Source: Kiritimatiellota bacterium
GTDB taxonomy: Bacteria > Verrucomicrobiota > Kiritimatiellia > Kiritimatiellales > Tichowtungiaceae
Assembly (NCBI GenBank): GCA_014381785.1
Contig: JACNKZ010000036.1
Span: 1-46,981, forward strand
DNA length: 46,981 nucleotides
Reading direction: 5' to 3'
Made by a program: the position numbers and the translations under genes. How positions within the stretch are numbered: position 1 is the first letter of the stretch; every line of letters begins with the position of its first letter. Of this stretch, positions 6,998 to 15,758 are shown in pieces. The notes beneath the pieces were generated by a model. The model worked only from the letters and a program-made list of their open reading frames with translations. It ran no database searches and had not been told where the DNA came from.

Positions 6998-8049
6998 GTA
7001 TTTCACCCGACGCACTGATCCACCCCGGCTGCCGGATCGAAAACTCTTCGATCGGACCCGGTTGTCAAATCGGCGCTGAAGGGCCGGTGGTTATGGAAAA
7101 CTGCCAGCTTGGACGCGGTGTACAGCTCAAGGGCGGAACTTTTTCCGGCGCGGTCTTCCTTGATGGCGCCAATATGGGCCCTGGCGCGCATGTGCGCGCC
7201 GGAACCATCCTTGAAGAGCAGGCTGGCGGCGCGCACACCGTCGGGCTTAAACAGACTGTACTTCTTCCGTTCGTCACGCTCGGCAGTCTCATCAACTTTT
7301 GCGACATCCTCATGGCGGGCGGCACCAGCCGCAAAGACCACTCCGAAGTCGGTTCGTCCTACATTCACTTCAACTTCACCCCCAATCAGGATAAAGCCAC
7401 CGCGTCACTCATTGGCGACGTGCCGCGCGGCGTGCTGCTCGGCGAAAAACCCGTTTTTCTCGGCGGGCAGGGCGGCCTCATCGGCCCGGCCCGTATCGCC
7501 TATGGCTCTGTCATCGCCGCCGGCGGCATCTGTCGCAAAGACATTCTCGAAGAGGGAATGCTGCATGTTCCCGCCGCATCGGCCGAAAAAACCGCACCGT
7601 TTGAAGCCGGCCGTTACGGAGACATCGACCGCGTCGTCAAAAACAACCTCATCTACATCGGTAATATCCGCGCCCTCAAAGCATGGTACGAAAACGTTCG
7701 CGCGCTCTTCATCCGCGATGAATACGACGAAGCCGTTCACAACGGAGCCATTGCCAACCTCGACCTCATTCTCAACGAGCGTTTCCAACGTTTGGAACAA
7801 TTAGCCGAAAACGTTTCCAAAGCGTGGAAGCAGGCTGAGCCTGCACCCTTTAATTTGTCCAAACATTGGAAAGATGAAGTGGATACAATGGCCAGTTCCA
7901 GCTTGATGACCGACATCGAAGCCGCCGATAAAAGCGACTACCTCGCCGCCATTCAGAATCTCGGCACCGGCGCCCGCGCCGCCGCCACCGCCTGGCTTCA
8001 GTCCATCGTCGATGAGACCGCTGATTTGCAGAATTTAAGGAGATTGTAA
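6994..8049 (+). CDS. GlmU-like left-handed beta-helix protein
   Basis: 351 aa. Residues about 1-200 show hexapeptide repeats of a left-handed beta-helix (ALIHPGCRIENSSIGPGCQI, LGRGVQLKGGTFSGAVFLDG, VGSSYIHFNFTPNQDKATAS, LIGPARIAYGSVIAAGGICR), as in sugar-nucleotide acetyltransferases such as the C-terminal half of GlmU. There is no N-terminal nucleotidyltransferase domain. The rest is helical. Position between glmS and glmM, overlapping the glmM start by one base (TAATG), makes a role in UDP-GlcNAc formation likely, but substrate is inference. Residues about 260-310 carry one perfect and two degenerate TTCCAA palindromes and a GCAGGCTGAGCCTGC hairpin, so this linker is repeat-derived. Confidence 0.75.
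   Translation: MSISPDALIHPGCRIENSSIGPGCQIGAEGPVVMENCQLGRGVQLKGGTFSGAVFLDGANMGPGAHVRAGTILEEQAGGAHTVGLKQTVLLPFVTLGSLINFCDILMAGGTSRKDHSEVGSSYIHFNFTPNQDKATASLIGDVPRGVLLGEKPVFLGGQGGLIGPARIAYGSVIAAGGICRKDILEEGMLHVPAASAEKTAPFEAGRYGDIDRVVKNNLIYIGNIRALKAWYENVRALFIRDEYDEAVHNGAIANLDLILNERFQRLEQLAENVSKAWKQAEPAPFNLSKHWKDEVDTMASSSLMTDIEAADKSDYLAAIQNLGTGARAAATAWLQSIVDETADLQNLRRL
7783..7797. repeat. TTCCAA palindrome, in GlmU-like gene
   Basis: Perfect core TTCCAA-CGT-TTGGAA, read as FQRLE. Degenerate copies follow at 7814-7828 and 7858-7872. Confidence 0.85.
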
Positions 8050-9410
8050 TGGGAAAACTTTTTGGAACAGACGGCGTTCGCGATATGGCGAACATGGGCA
8101 ACATGACGGCCGAGCAGGCGCTGGAGATCGGCCGTGCACTGGCTTACGTCTGTAAGGAATATCACCGCGAAAAGGGCACCCGTCCGCGCGTTGTGATCGG
8201 CAAGGACACCCGGCTGAGCGGTTACATGCTCGAAACCGCGCTGACTGCCGGGATCACCTCCGTCGGGGTTGATGTGCTTTTGCTCGGTCCGCTGCCGACG
8301 CCCGGTGTGGCCTTTATCACGCAGGATATGCGCGCTGACGCCGGTGTGGTCATTTCCGCCTCGCACAATCCGTATCACGACAACGGCATCAAGATTTTCG
8401 GGCGCACCGGTTATAAACTTCCCGATGCCGAAGAGGAACAGATGGAAGAGCTGATCAACTCGCACAAGCTGCGCGAGTTCCGCTCCACCGAGTCCGACAT
8501 CGGCAAGGCCAAACGCATCGACGATGCCATTGGCCGCTACATCGTTTTCTGTAAAAACACCTTCCCGGAAGGTATGACGCTCGACGGTATGAAAATCGCC
8601 CTCGATTGCGCCAACGGTGCCGCCTACAAAGTCGCTCCGATTATCTTTTCTGAGCTGGGTGCCGAAGCCAGCGCCATCCATGTTTCGCCGAATGGGATGA
8701 ATATCAACGACAACTGCGGCTCACAGCACACCGACGACCTGAAGGCCAAAGTGCTGGCGACCGGCGCCGAGGTCGGGCTGGCCTTTGACGGCGACGCCGA
8801 CCGCCTGATTGTGGTTGACGAAAAAGGCAACGAGCTTTCCGGTGATCAGATTATTGCTATCTGCGCCCGCCAGTATAAAGAGCGTGGACTGCTCAGAAAC
8901 AACGAAGTGGTCGCCACCGTGATGAGCAACTTCGGCTTCTTCGCCGCCATGAAGAAATTGGAAATCGACGTGGCTGTAACCGATGTCGGAGACCGCTACG
9001 TGCTGGAGAAAATGCTCAAAGACGACGCTGTACTCGGCGGCGAGGCCTCCGGTCATGTGATTTTCCATAACCATCATTCTACCGGTGACGGCATCATCGC
9101 CGCTCTTCAGTTGCTGAGCATACTGCGCGAAACCGGCAAGCCACTTTCCGAGCTGGCTTCCGTGATGGATATTTTCCCGCAGCGCCTCATCAATATTGAT
9201 GTGAAAGAAAAGCCGCCGGTTGAAGAAATCGTCGGACTGCTCGAAGCGACCGCAAAAGCGGAGGCTGAGCTGGCGGACAAGGGGCGGGTGCTGATCCGCT
9301 ACTCCGGCACGCAGCACATGTGCCGTGTGATGGTTGAAGGTCCCACCGATGAAATGACCAATCGCATCGCCGAAACCCTCGCCGACGTGGTCCGCAAAGC
9401 AATTGGCTAG
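8049..9410 (+). CDS. glmM: Phosphoglucosamine mutase
   Basis: Interconverts glucosamine-6-phosphate and glucosamine-1-phosphate. 453 aa with the alpha-D-phosphohexomutase layout: MGKLFGTDGVRD at the N-terminus, the phosphoserine loop VVISASHNPYHDNGIKIFG (catalytic Ser about residue 105), the metal loop FDGDADRLI, GGEASGH for sugar binding, and the C-terminal RYSGTQHMCRVMVEG phosphate loop. An AGGAGA Shine-Dalgarno precedes ATG. It completes a glmS / GlmU-like / glmM set on one strand. Confidence 0.96.
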   Translation: MGKLFGTDGVRDMANMGNMTAEQALEIGRALAYVCKEYHREKGTRPRVVIGKDTRLSGYMLETALTAGITSVGVDVLLLGPLPTPGVAFITQDMRADAGVVISASHNPYHDNGIKIFGRTGYKLPDAEEEQMEELINSHKLREFRSTESDIGKAKRIDDAIGRYIVFCKNTFPEGMTLDGMKIALDCANGAAYKVAPIIFSELGAEASAIHVSPNGMNINDNCGSQHTDDLKAKVLATGAEVGLAFDGDADRLIVVDEKGNELSGDQIIAICARQYKERGLLRNNEVVATVMSNFGFFAAMKKLEIDVAVTDVGDRYVLEKMLKDDAVLGGEASGHVIFHNHHSTGDGIIAALQLLSILRETGKPLSELASVMDIFPQRLINIDVKEKPPVEEIVGLLEATAKAEAELADKGRVLIRYSGTQHMCRVMVEGPTDEMTNRIAETLADVVRKAIG

Positions 9411-9447
9411 TTCTGCCCGTTCCCCGTCATTGGGGAAGAGCCGAAAA

Positions 9448-9804
9448 TGGTGGAGATGGCGGGAATCGAACCCGCGTCCGACCAAGAGTCACGACAGCGT
9501 CTACGTGTGTAGTCAACCATTAAGGATTCGCCCCCGCAGCTGCCGGTCAACATGGCCACATTGGTCGCTATTATCCTGTTATTTTCTCATGTCGCCACCC
9601 GGATACCCGATCTTGACACCAGCCTGTTGTCGTCGCCTTTAGCCCCTAACAGGCGTCAGGGTAAAGACGTCGCGCCTTTATTTAGGCAGCGAGTGCGTAA
9701 CTTTCGTCAGCATTTATTGTTTTGGGCTCCTTTTAACGAGGCCCGGAGTCCAACCTCGACACGCGACTGCCGCTTCAACTTAACCGTCGAAACCAGTCAT
9801 CCCC
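9448..9804 (-). ncRNA. ssrA: tmRNA
   Basis: Transfer-messenger RNA for rescue of stalled ribosomes. The minus strand starts GGGGATGACTGGTTTCGACG and ends in a T arm GGGTTCGATTCCCGCC and CATCTCC-A-CCA, so the 5' and 3' ends pair as a tRNA-like acceptor stem with one G-U pair. The tag frame reads ADESYALAA then TAA (9711-9682). The exact resume codon upstream is not certain: N could precede the first A. 357 nt is a normal one-piece length. It is convergent with glmM; a TTCCCC/GGGGAA hairpin lies between them. Confidence 0.95.
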
Positions 9805-9817
9805 GAAAGGGAGACGA

Positions 9818-9845
9818 ATTGTGGCACATGTTGACTGAAACGCAA
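9818..9845 (-). promoter_or_regulatory. Putative promoter of ssrA
   Basis: Minus strand TTGCGT (9845-9840), 16 bases, CACAAT (9823-9818), 13 bases before the mature 5' end. It mirrors the TTGCGA/CACAAT pair before glmS. Confidence 0.4.
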
Positions 9846-9875
9846 CCCGAAAGAGGGACTTCTCTTTCGGGTTGC
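9842..9875. repeat. 14-bp perfect hairpin upstream of ssrA
   Basis: GCAACCCGAAAGAG and its exact complement around a six-base loop, between the divergent ssrA and SH3 genes. It overlaps the proposed ssrA -35. No T run on either side, so not a typical terminator. Confidence 0.6.
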
Positions 9876-9932
9876 GGGCGGATGGGCGGGTGACGTATGG
9901 TCAATGTGAATGCAAAGCGGAGGATTCCTGAT

Positions 9933-10865
9933 ATGAAAAAACATTGGATTGGTTTGATTGCGCTGATACTGGCGGTTTCGAGTTATGCGGTTGATGAAGT
10001 GAAGGTGAAAGTGACCGGAGATCGCGTGAGTCTGCGCGCCGCGCCGGAAATCAATTCGGTTTTACTCGACCGCGTCATGTCCGGGGATCTGCTGACGCTG
10101 AAGGACAACTCCGAGAAGGAGTGGATCGGGGTGGCCCCGCCGTACAACATGGACGTCTGGGTGAACAGCGACTACATCCGCGAGGGGAGGGTGATGCCCG
10201 CACGACTCAACATCCGCTCCGGTCCGAGCCTGAACCATGGCGTGGTCGGTGTGGTGGAGCGCGGTGAACGTCTAACGGTTCGTGGCGAGGCCGGCAAATG
10301 GCTTCGCATTGCTCCTCCGGATGGGACCGTTGTCTGGATCAGCCGTAAATACGCTGAAATCATGGGCGCGGTTAAAGAGCCGGTTGTGGTGATTACGGTG
10401 AAGCCTTCTCCTGAGCCGGACGCGGTTAAAGTGGTCGCCGCAAAAGAGCCGGTTGTCGTGATTACGGTGAAACCTTCTCCTGCGCCGGTTGAAGAAGCGC
10501 CGAAAGAAGCGGTTGCGATTATTAAAACGGTGACTCAGCCGGAAATCAATCAGATGATGATCGCTGCGGCAGAGGTGTCGGAGCTGCCGGGAACGCTGGT
10601 TCCGGACCCCGCAAAAGAGCAGGGCGTGGAAGAGAGTTTTTACGGAATCCTGATGCCGGCGGGCGGGCTTTTGTTCAAGCTGGTGGATGTGGATGTCGAT
10701 CAGATTACAGTCTGCTATGTGCGCGGCAATGCCGCACAGATGAAAGAGCTCGAAGGAAAAGCGCTCACCATAACCGGCAAAGCCTACTGGGCGCTCGATT
10801 TGGATATGCCCTTCATTCGTCCGGTCAAAATCCAATGGTTTGCCCAGCCGGCAGCAAACGGCTAG
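9933..10865 (+). CDS. Secreted protein with two SH3-like domains
   Basis: 310 aa. ATG 9933 is preceded by GGAGGAT and opens a clear signal peptide (MKKHWIGLIALILAVSSYA). Two bacterial SH3-type domains follow (VTGDRVSLRAAPEINSVLLD, then ARLNIRSGPSLNHGVVGVVE with GEAGKWLRIAPPDGTVVWIS). A proline-rich linker carries the tandem repeat KEPVVVITVKPSP twice (DNA copies near 10374 and 10443), and a C-terminal domain of about 90 aa is unassigned. Probably binds peptidoglycan or another envelope component; the role is inference. Confidence 0.8.
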   Translation: MKKHWIGLIALILAVSSYAVDEVKVKVTGDRVSLRAAPEINSVLLDRVMSGDLLTLKDNSEKEWIGVAPPYNMDVWVNSDYIREGRVMPARLNIRSGPSLNHGVVGVVERGERLTVRGEAGKWLRIAPPDGTVVWISRKYAEIMGAVKEPVVVITVKPSPEPDAVKVVAAKEPVVVITVKPSPAPVEEAPKEAVAIIKTVTQPEINQMMIAAAEVSELPGTLVPDPAKEQGVEESFYGILMPAGGLLFKLVDVDVDQITVCYVRGNAAQMKELEGKALTITGKAYWALDLDMPFIRPVKIQWFAQPAANG

Positions 10866-10904
10866 ACAAAACGGCATGGTTTCTTTACTTTCATCGCTTC
10901 TGAT

Positions 10905-10979
10905 GCGGGAGTAATTCAGTGGTAGAATGGCAGCTTCCCAAGCTGTTCGTCGCCGGTTCGAGTCCGGTCTCCCGCTCCA
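10905..10979 (+). tRNA. tRNA-Gly (anticodon CCC)
   Basis: Acceptor GCGGGAG/CTCCCGC, D arm TTCAGTGGTAGAAT, anticodon stem GCAGC/GCTGT with loop TTCCCAA (anticodon CCC), T arm GCCGGTTCGAGTCCGGT, discriminator T and encoded CCA at 10977-10979. It lies directly upstream of ileS and may share its transcript. Confidence 0.93.
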
Positions 10980-10980
10980 G

Positions 10981-11008
10981 CCTTCGCCAAGGCTTCGGTT
11001 GGCAGGCC
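10981..11008. repeat. TTCGCCAAGGCTTCGG micro-hairpin
   Basis: CTTCGCCAAGGCTTCGG with neighbouring TTGGC can fold into a small hairpin between tRNA-Gly and ileS. A near copy (CTTCGCCAAAGGCTTCGG) is in frame in hypF at 30421-30438. Confidence 0.45.
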
Positions 11009-11032
11009 AGCATTTTGATGAAAGAGAAGAAC

Positions 11033-14000
11033 ATGTTTAAACCGGTATCCAGCAAAGTCGATTTCGCAGCGATGGAGGAGGGGATCCTTTCCTTCTGGAA
11101 GGAAAACGACACCTTTAAAAAATCGATTGAAAACCGCTCAGCGGACAACGAATACGTCTTTTACGACGGCCCTCCGTTCGCCACCGGTCTGCCGCACTAC
11201 GGCCATCTGCTGGCCGGAACCATTAAGGATATCGTTCCGCGCTATCAGACCATGCGAGGCCATCGCGTCGAGCGTCGTTTTGGGTGGGACTGCCACGGCC
11301 TGCCGATTGAAGCCCTCGCACAGGAAGCGCTCGGCCTGGCCGGCGCGCCCGCTATTGTCGAAGCCGGCATCGACGTCTTCAACGAGCAGTGCCGCTCCAT
11401 GGTTTCCACTTATGTTGAGGAGTGGGAAAAAACCGTCATCCGCATGGGCCGTTGGGTCGACTTTTCCAACGACTACAAAACCATGGACAAAGATTTTATG
11501 GAGACCATCTGGTGGGTGTTTTCTGAACTTTGGAAACAGGGCCGCATCTATCGCGCTCACCGTATCATGCCCTACAGCTGGAAGCTCAACACGCCGCTTT
11601 CCAACTTCGAAGCCGGGCGCAACTACCAGGACGTGCAGGACCCGTCCGTCACGGTTCGCGTAAAACTGCACGGCTTTGAAATTGAAAACGCCTGCGCGCT
11701 GGTCTGGACGACCACCCCGTGGACGCTACCGTCCAACCTCGCCATCTGCGCCGGGCCGGACATTGACTACGTCGCCGTCCGCGATACCGAGTCCGGCGAC
11801 GTGTTTGTACTGGCTGAAGCGCGCCTCAGCGCCTACTACAAAAAAGAGGAGCAGTACGAAATCCTCAAAACGATGAAGGGCTCTGACCTCGAAGGTCTCA
11901 CCTACGAGCCGCTGTTCGATTATTTCAAGGACAACGAAAACTCCTTCCGCATTTTGAACGATGCATTTGTTTCCACCGAAGACGGCTCCGGAATCGTGCA
12001 CATGGCCCCGGCGTACGGAGAGGACGACTACCGCATCTGCACCGCTGCCGGCATCCCGCTCGTTGAGCCGCTCGACGTCGACTGCAAATTCACCTCGCAG
12101 GTGCCGGACTATGAAGGGCAGTTTTGTAAAGACGCCGACAAGGAGATCATCAAACGCCTCAAGGACGAAGGCAAACTGATCCATCAGTCCACTATCCAGC
12201 ACAGCTATCCTTTCTGTGAACGCACCGACACCCCGCTCATCTACCGCGCCATCGACGCGTGGTACGTCCGCGTCGAAGACCTGCGCGAAGAAATGCTCGC
12301 CAACAACGCGCAGGTGCACTGGATGCCCGGACATGTTGGTGAAAAGCGCTTTGCCAACTGGTTGGCTGACGCCAAAGACTGGAACATTAGTCGCAACCGT
12401 TTCTGGGGTTCCTGTATTCCGCTCTGGATCAACGTTGACGATCCCGAAGATATTCTCTGCATAGGCTCCGCCGAAGAGCTGGAAAAGCTGTCCGGACAGA
12501 AAGTCGAAGACCTGCATAAACACATACTCGACGACATCCTGATCGAAAAGGACGGCAAAACCTACAAGCGCACCCCTGAAGTGCTCGACTGCTGGTTCGA
12601 GTCCGGCGCCATGCCGTACGCCCAGCAGCACTATCCTTTTGAGAACAAAGACAAATTCGAAGGCAACTTCCCGGCGCAGTTCATCGCTGAAGGGCTCGAC
12701 CAGACCCGCGGCTGGTTTTACACCCTGATGGTGCTCTCCACCGCGCTCTTCAAAAAGCCCGCCTTTCAGAACGTTGTCGTCAACGGTCTCGTGCTGGCCG
12801 AAGACGGCCTCAAAATGAGCAAGCGCCTCAAGAACTATCCCGACCCGCTGCACGTTGTGCACGAGTACGGAGCCGATGCGCTCCGCCTCTACATGATCAA
12901 CTCGCCGGTTGTGAAGGGTGAAAGCCTGCGCTTCGCCGAAGAGGGTGTGAAGCACTCCCTGCGCCACCTGCTGATCCCGCTTTGGAACTCCTATAGCTTC
13001 TTTATCACCTACGCCAACATTGATCAATGGGAGCCGGGCGACTCGAAACCCGGACAAAGCGACAACCTGCTCGATCAGTGGATTGAAAGCTCGCTGGCCA
13101 ACCTCTGTCAGGAAGTCACCGCCGCGATGGATAACTACGACCTCCAGCGCGCCGTTCGCCCGTTCGTCGCCTTCATTGAAGATTTGACCAACTGGTACAT
13201 CCGCCGCTCGCGCCGCCGTTTCTGGAAGTCCGACGACGACGGCGACAAACAGCAGGCCTACGTCACGCTCTATCATGTGTTGATCGAGCTGTGCAAAATC
13301 GCCGCGCCGTTCACGCCGTTCATCGCGGAAGAAATTTATTCCAACCTGCGCGCCGGCGACATGCCGGAGTCGGTGCACCTGTGTGACTTCCCGACCGCCG
13401 AAGGCGCGGTTCGCAACACCGAACTCGAACAGCAGATGCGTATCGTGATGGATGTGGTTGTGATGGGCCGTCAGCTCCGTAAAGACAACGATGCGAAAGT
13501 CCGCCAGCCGCTGCGCCGCCTCGACGTGGTCAGCCACGACAGCGCTTTGCTCAATCGGGTCGATGAGCTGAAAGAGATTATCGAAGAAGAGCTCAACCTC
13601 CGTGAAGTGGTTTTCGGAGATGATGAGTCCGGGTTCGCAACTCTCAGCGCCAAAGCAAACTTCAAGGCCCTCGGTCCAAAGTTTGGAAAACAGATGAAAG
13701 CGGTCGGGCAGGCGGTTGCCAATCTGGATGCCGCATCGCTTCACGCACTTGCCAACGGAGAAAACATCACGATTGATCTCAACGGTGAAGCGGCGGAAAT
13801 CGAAGCAGCGGATCTGTTTGTTGAGCACACGCCGAAAGAGGGCCTCGCGGTACAGGCGCAGGGCGATCTGGTGGTTGCGCTTGACCTCGAACTCGACGAC
13901 GATTTGATTCGCGAAGGGCTTGCCCGTGAGCTGGTCAAAGAGGTGCAGGCGCTGCGCAAAACCTCCGGCCTTGAAGTGACCGACCGCATCAATCTGAGTG

Positions 14001-14155
14001 TTTCGTCCGACGAAGCCGTTCAGGCGGCTGTTACTGCTTATGAGGAATATATCAAAGCGGAAGTCCTGGCGTTATCCATCGAAACGGACGATGTGTCCGG
14101 TGAAACGGTCGATCTTAACGGTCACGCCTGCACGATTGCAGTTGTAAAAGCCTAA
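11033..14155 (+). CDS. ileS: Isoleucyl-tRNA synthetase, long eukaryote-like type
   Basis: Charges tRNA-Ile. 1040 aa, class I: HIGH-type motif PHYGHLL near residue 57, CP1 editing domain with TTTPWTLPSN and DGSGIVHMAPAYGEDDY, the KMSKS motif as LKMSKRLKNYPDP, then the anticodon-binding region (WNSYSFFITYAN, NWYIRRSRRRFW). The C-terminal extension has no CxxC zinc finger. Length and C-terminus fit the IleRS2 group, which is known for low mupirocin sensitivity. I chose ATG 11033 (MFKPVSSKVDF) from family starts; ATG 11018 would add five residues. Convergent with the next gene, overlapping by four bases. Confidence 0.95.
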   Translation: MFKPVSSKVDFAAMEEGILSFWKENDTFKKSIENRSADNEYVFYDGPPFATGLPHYGHLLAGTIKDIVPRYQTMRGHRVERRFGWDCHGLPIEALAQEALGLAGAPAIVEAGIDVFNEQCRSMVSTYVEEWEKTVIRMGRWVDFSNDYKTMDKDFMETIWWVFSELWKQGRIYRAHRIMPYSWKLNTPLSNFEAGRNYQDVQDPSVTVRVKLHGFEIENACALVWTTTPWTLPSNLAICAGPDIDYVAVRDTESGDVFVLAEARLSAYYKKEEQYEILKTMKGSDLEGLTYEPLFDYFKDNENSFRILNDAFVSTEDGSGIVHMAPAYGEDDYRICTAAGIPLVEPLDVDCKFTSQVPDYEGQFCKDADKEIIKRLKDEGKLIHQSTIQHSYPFCERTDTPLIYRAIDAWYVRVEDLREEMLANNAQVHWMPGHVGEKRFANWLADAKDWNISRNRFWGSCIPLWINVDDPEDILCIGSAEELEKLSGQKVEDLHKHILDDILIEKDGKTYKRTPEVLDCWFESGAMPYAQQHYPFENKDKFEGNFPAQFIAEGLDQTRGWFYTLMVLSTALFKKPAFQNVVVNGLVLAEDGLKMSKRLKNYPDPLHVVHEYGADALRLYMINSPVVKGESLRFAEEGVKHSLRHLLIPLWNSYSFFITYANIDQWEPGDSKPGQSDNLLDQWIESSLANLCQEVTAAMDNYDLQRAVRPFVAFIEDLTNWYIRRSRRRFWKSDDDGDKQQAYVTLYHVLIELCKIAAPFTPFIAEEIYSNLRAGDMPESVHLCDFPTAEGAVRNTELEQQMRIVMDVVVMGRQLRKDNDAKVRQPLRRLDVVSHDSALLNRVDELKEIIEEELNLREVVFGDDESGFATLSAKANFKALGPKFGKQMKAVGQAVANLDAASLHALANGENITIDLNGEAAEIEAADLFVEHTPKEGLAVQAQGDLVVALDLELDDDLIREGLARELVKEVQALRKTSGLEVTDRINLSVSSDEAVQAAVTAYEEYIKAEVLALSIETDDVSGETVDLNGHACTIAVVKA

Positions 14156-15576
14156 AAGGAAGACAGGCCGGAGGCTTCCATGAAACGGGCGCTTATTTTT
14201 CGCAGAACGGATGTGTCTTCGTAGGTTTTGTATTCAGTGGTGTAGGTGCGGTCATTCGGATTGCTCCACCAGCGCTCAAAGGTCTCGCGGGCGCGTTTCA
14301 TCGCTGAGTGGCCGGTCGGGGCGGTACAGGCGAGGTCGCATTCCGCATTAAAGTTGTCGAGGTTGCGGCGGGTGTAGTTGGCTGACCCGAGCAGAATGGT
14401 TGCGGTCTTGTCGGCATGCTCAACGTAAAGGGTTTTTACGTGGCACTGCTCGCCGTGCGTATCGGCCCAGCGCACCGGAATCCCCGCTTCGACGAGCCGC
14501 TCGGCGCTCTGCCGGTTGGGGATGCCGTTTTTGACGCGGCCGAAGGCATCCTTGTTGGGGTCGAGAATGACCCGCAGGCTACAATCCCGCTTTTTGGCAT
14601 CGGTGAGGGCGTGCAGGATGTCGTCGTCGGCCAGATAAAACATAGTCAGATCAATGCGTGCGCCGGCTTCTGCTTCGTTCAGCAGTTCCAGCACCTTTTC
14701 TTTAATCTTGCGCTCAGTGAGTAGTTCAACGGACAGGGCGGGTGATTTGTTTGTTGTAGACGCGCCGCCCTCGTCGCGTTTCCCGTCCATTTCTGTCTGC
14801 GGGTTGAATGGTTCTGCGCCGGACAGCTTGAGGATGGCGGATTCGGCTTCGCAGGCGGCGGCCTGTCCGCCGCCATCGACACGGAGCGCCATGTTCCAGT
14901 GAGCGCTGCTGGCGCTGTGCGGGTTGGCACTGGCGACCAGCAGGCTTTTTTCCGTGACGATGACTTTGCGGTGGTTGGCTTTAAAATTTAGCAGTTTGAG
15001 CATGCTGCGCATTGATACGCTCCCTTCGCCGAGCGGATTAGGAAGCGTTTTGGCGGGGCCGGTTCCGAACGGGCGCACGAGCAGGCGCCAGGGTTTGGAG
15101 ATGACGGGGTTGCTGTCGCGCAGTTTATTCAGATCGGTCCAGACAACGCGCACGCCGGCGGTTTCCAATGTTTGGAAATAGGATGACGGGACGGAGCCGT
15201 AGGCGGTGTTGAGCGGGTCGGTAATGAAGGTGATTTTCACCTCCGGGTTTTGTTTCCGTTTTTGAAGAAGACGGTCGGTTAGCTCGCGGCTGAGCGGGCG
15301 CATGCCGGGGCCTTCTTCGTAGAGGAAGTCGTTGACGAGAAAAAAGTCGAGCAGGATGAACTCTTCGGCATCGTCAATGATTTGAAAAACCGAGTCGAAA
15401 ATTTCCTGGTCGACCTGCCGCGTTCCCTTGGCATCGGTCCATGTTTCGTCGATCAGCAGCCGGACGCGGTCGGCTGGAAACTCCGTCGAGAAGCAGAGCC
15501 CCTCCGGAAGGGAAGCGCTTTCGGCGGCCATTTGTGCCGTTAGCGCAATGATTGTTATGGTAACTCCGAACCGCAT
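14152..15576 (-). CDS. Secreted phospholipase D-like protein
   Basis: PLD superfamily protein of about 474 aa, related to cardiolipin synthases but without their N-terminal membrane anchors. ATG 15576 opens a signal-like hydrophobic segment (MRFGVTITIIALTAQMAAES); an upstream start at 15603 is possible. Two HKD half-sites are present: NHRKVIVTEKSLLVASANPH and CHVKTLYVEHADKTATILLG followed by SANYTRRN. Both keep H-x-K-x4 and the trailing S/N. Substrate could be phospholipid or nucleic acid. A TTCCAA palindrome at 15163 is read as FQTLETAG. The gene ends inside the ileS stop codon. Confidence 0.85.
   Translation of the reverse strand: MRFGVTITIIALTAQMAAESASLPEGLCFSTEFPADRVRLLIDETWTDAKGTRQVDQEIFDSVFQIIDDAEEFILLDFFLVNDFLYEEGPGMRPLSRELTDRLLQKRKQNPEVKITFITDPLNTAYGSVPSSYFQTLETAGVRVVWTDLNKLRDSNPVISKPWRLLVRPFGTGPAKTLPNPLGEGSVSMRSMLKLLNFKANHRKVIVTEKSLLVASANPHSASSAHWNMALRVDGGGQAAACEAESAILKLSGAEPFNPQTEMDGKRDEGGASTTNKSPALSVELLTERKIKEKVLELLNEAEAGARIDLTMFYLADDDILHALTDAKKRDCSLRVILDPNKDAFGRVKNGIPNRQSAERLVEAGIPVRWADTHGEQCHVKTLYVEHADKTATILLGSANYTRRNLDNFNAECDLACTAPTGHSAMKRARETFERWWSNPNDRTYTTEYKTYEDTSVLRKISARFMEASGLSSF
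15163..15177. repeat. TTCCAA palindrome, in PLD-like gene
   Basis: Perfect core TTCCAA-TGT-TTGGAA, read on the minus strand as FQTLE. Confidence 0.85.
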
Positions 15577-15595
15577 GATGGGTTCACAATAGCGG

Positions 15596-15758
15596 TTTTC
15601 CAAACATTGGAAAGCCGGAATCCGGGAAGGAGTGCAGTGCGCTGTAGGTTTTCAATGGATGGGCTCGAGCGTAGCGAAGAGAGACTTCTTTGTGTTTTTA
15701 AGAGCAATGACTGGAAGGAACGGCCAACTTTGGGCATTATTTTTCAATGGGTGGAAAA
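15596..15758. repeat. Composite intergenic element, copy 1
   Basis: Bounded by a perfect palindrome TTTTCCAAACATTGGAAAG (15596-15614) and a degenerate one just before the next start codon (15740-15758). Between them are a GAGCGTAGCGAAGAGAGACT segment and GCAATGACTGGAAGGAACGG at about 15704-15723, which recur in three other spacers (16203-16449, 26923-27018, 43077-43185). The right palindrome also supplies the ribosome-binding region of the lipoprotein gene. Confidence 0.55.

Noticed and set aside
13676-13692. TCCAAAGTTTGGAAAA in ileS as another palindrome copy
   Set aside because: It lacks the full core and encodes GPKFGKQ, a sequence normal for IleRS, so it can be explained by the protein alone.
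11726-13828. Long open frame on the minus strand across ileS
   Set aside because: It is a shadow of ileS codon bias; the peptide has no recognisable domain and no start signal.
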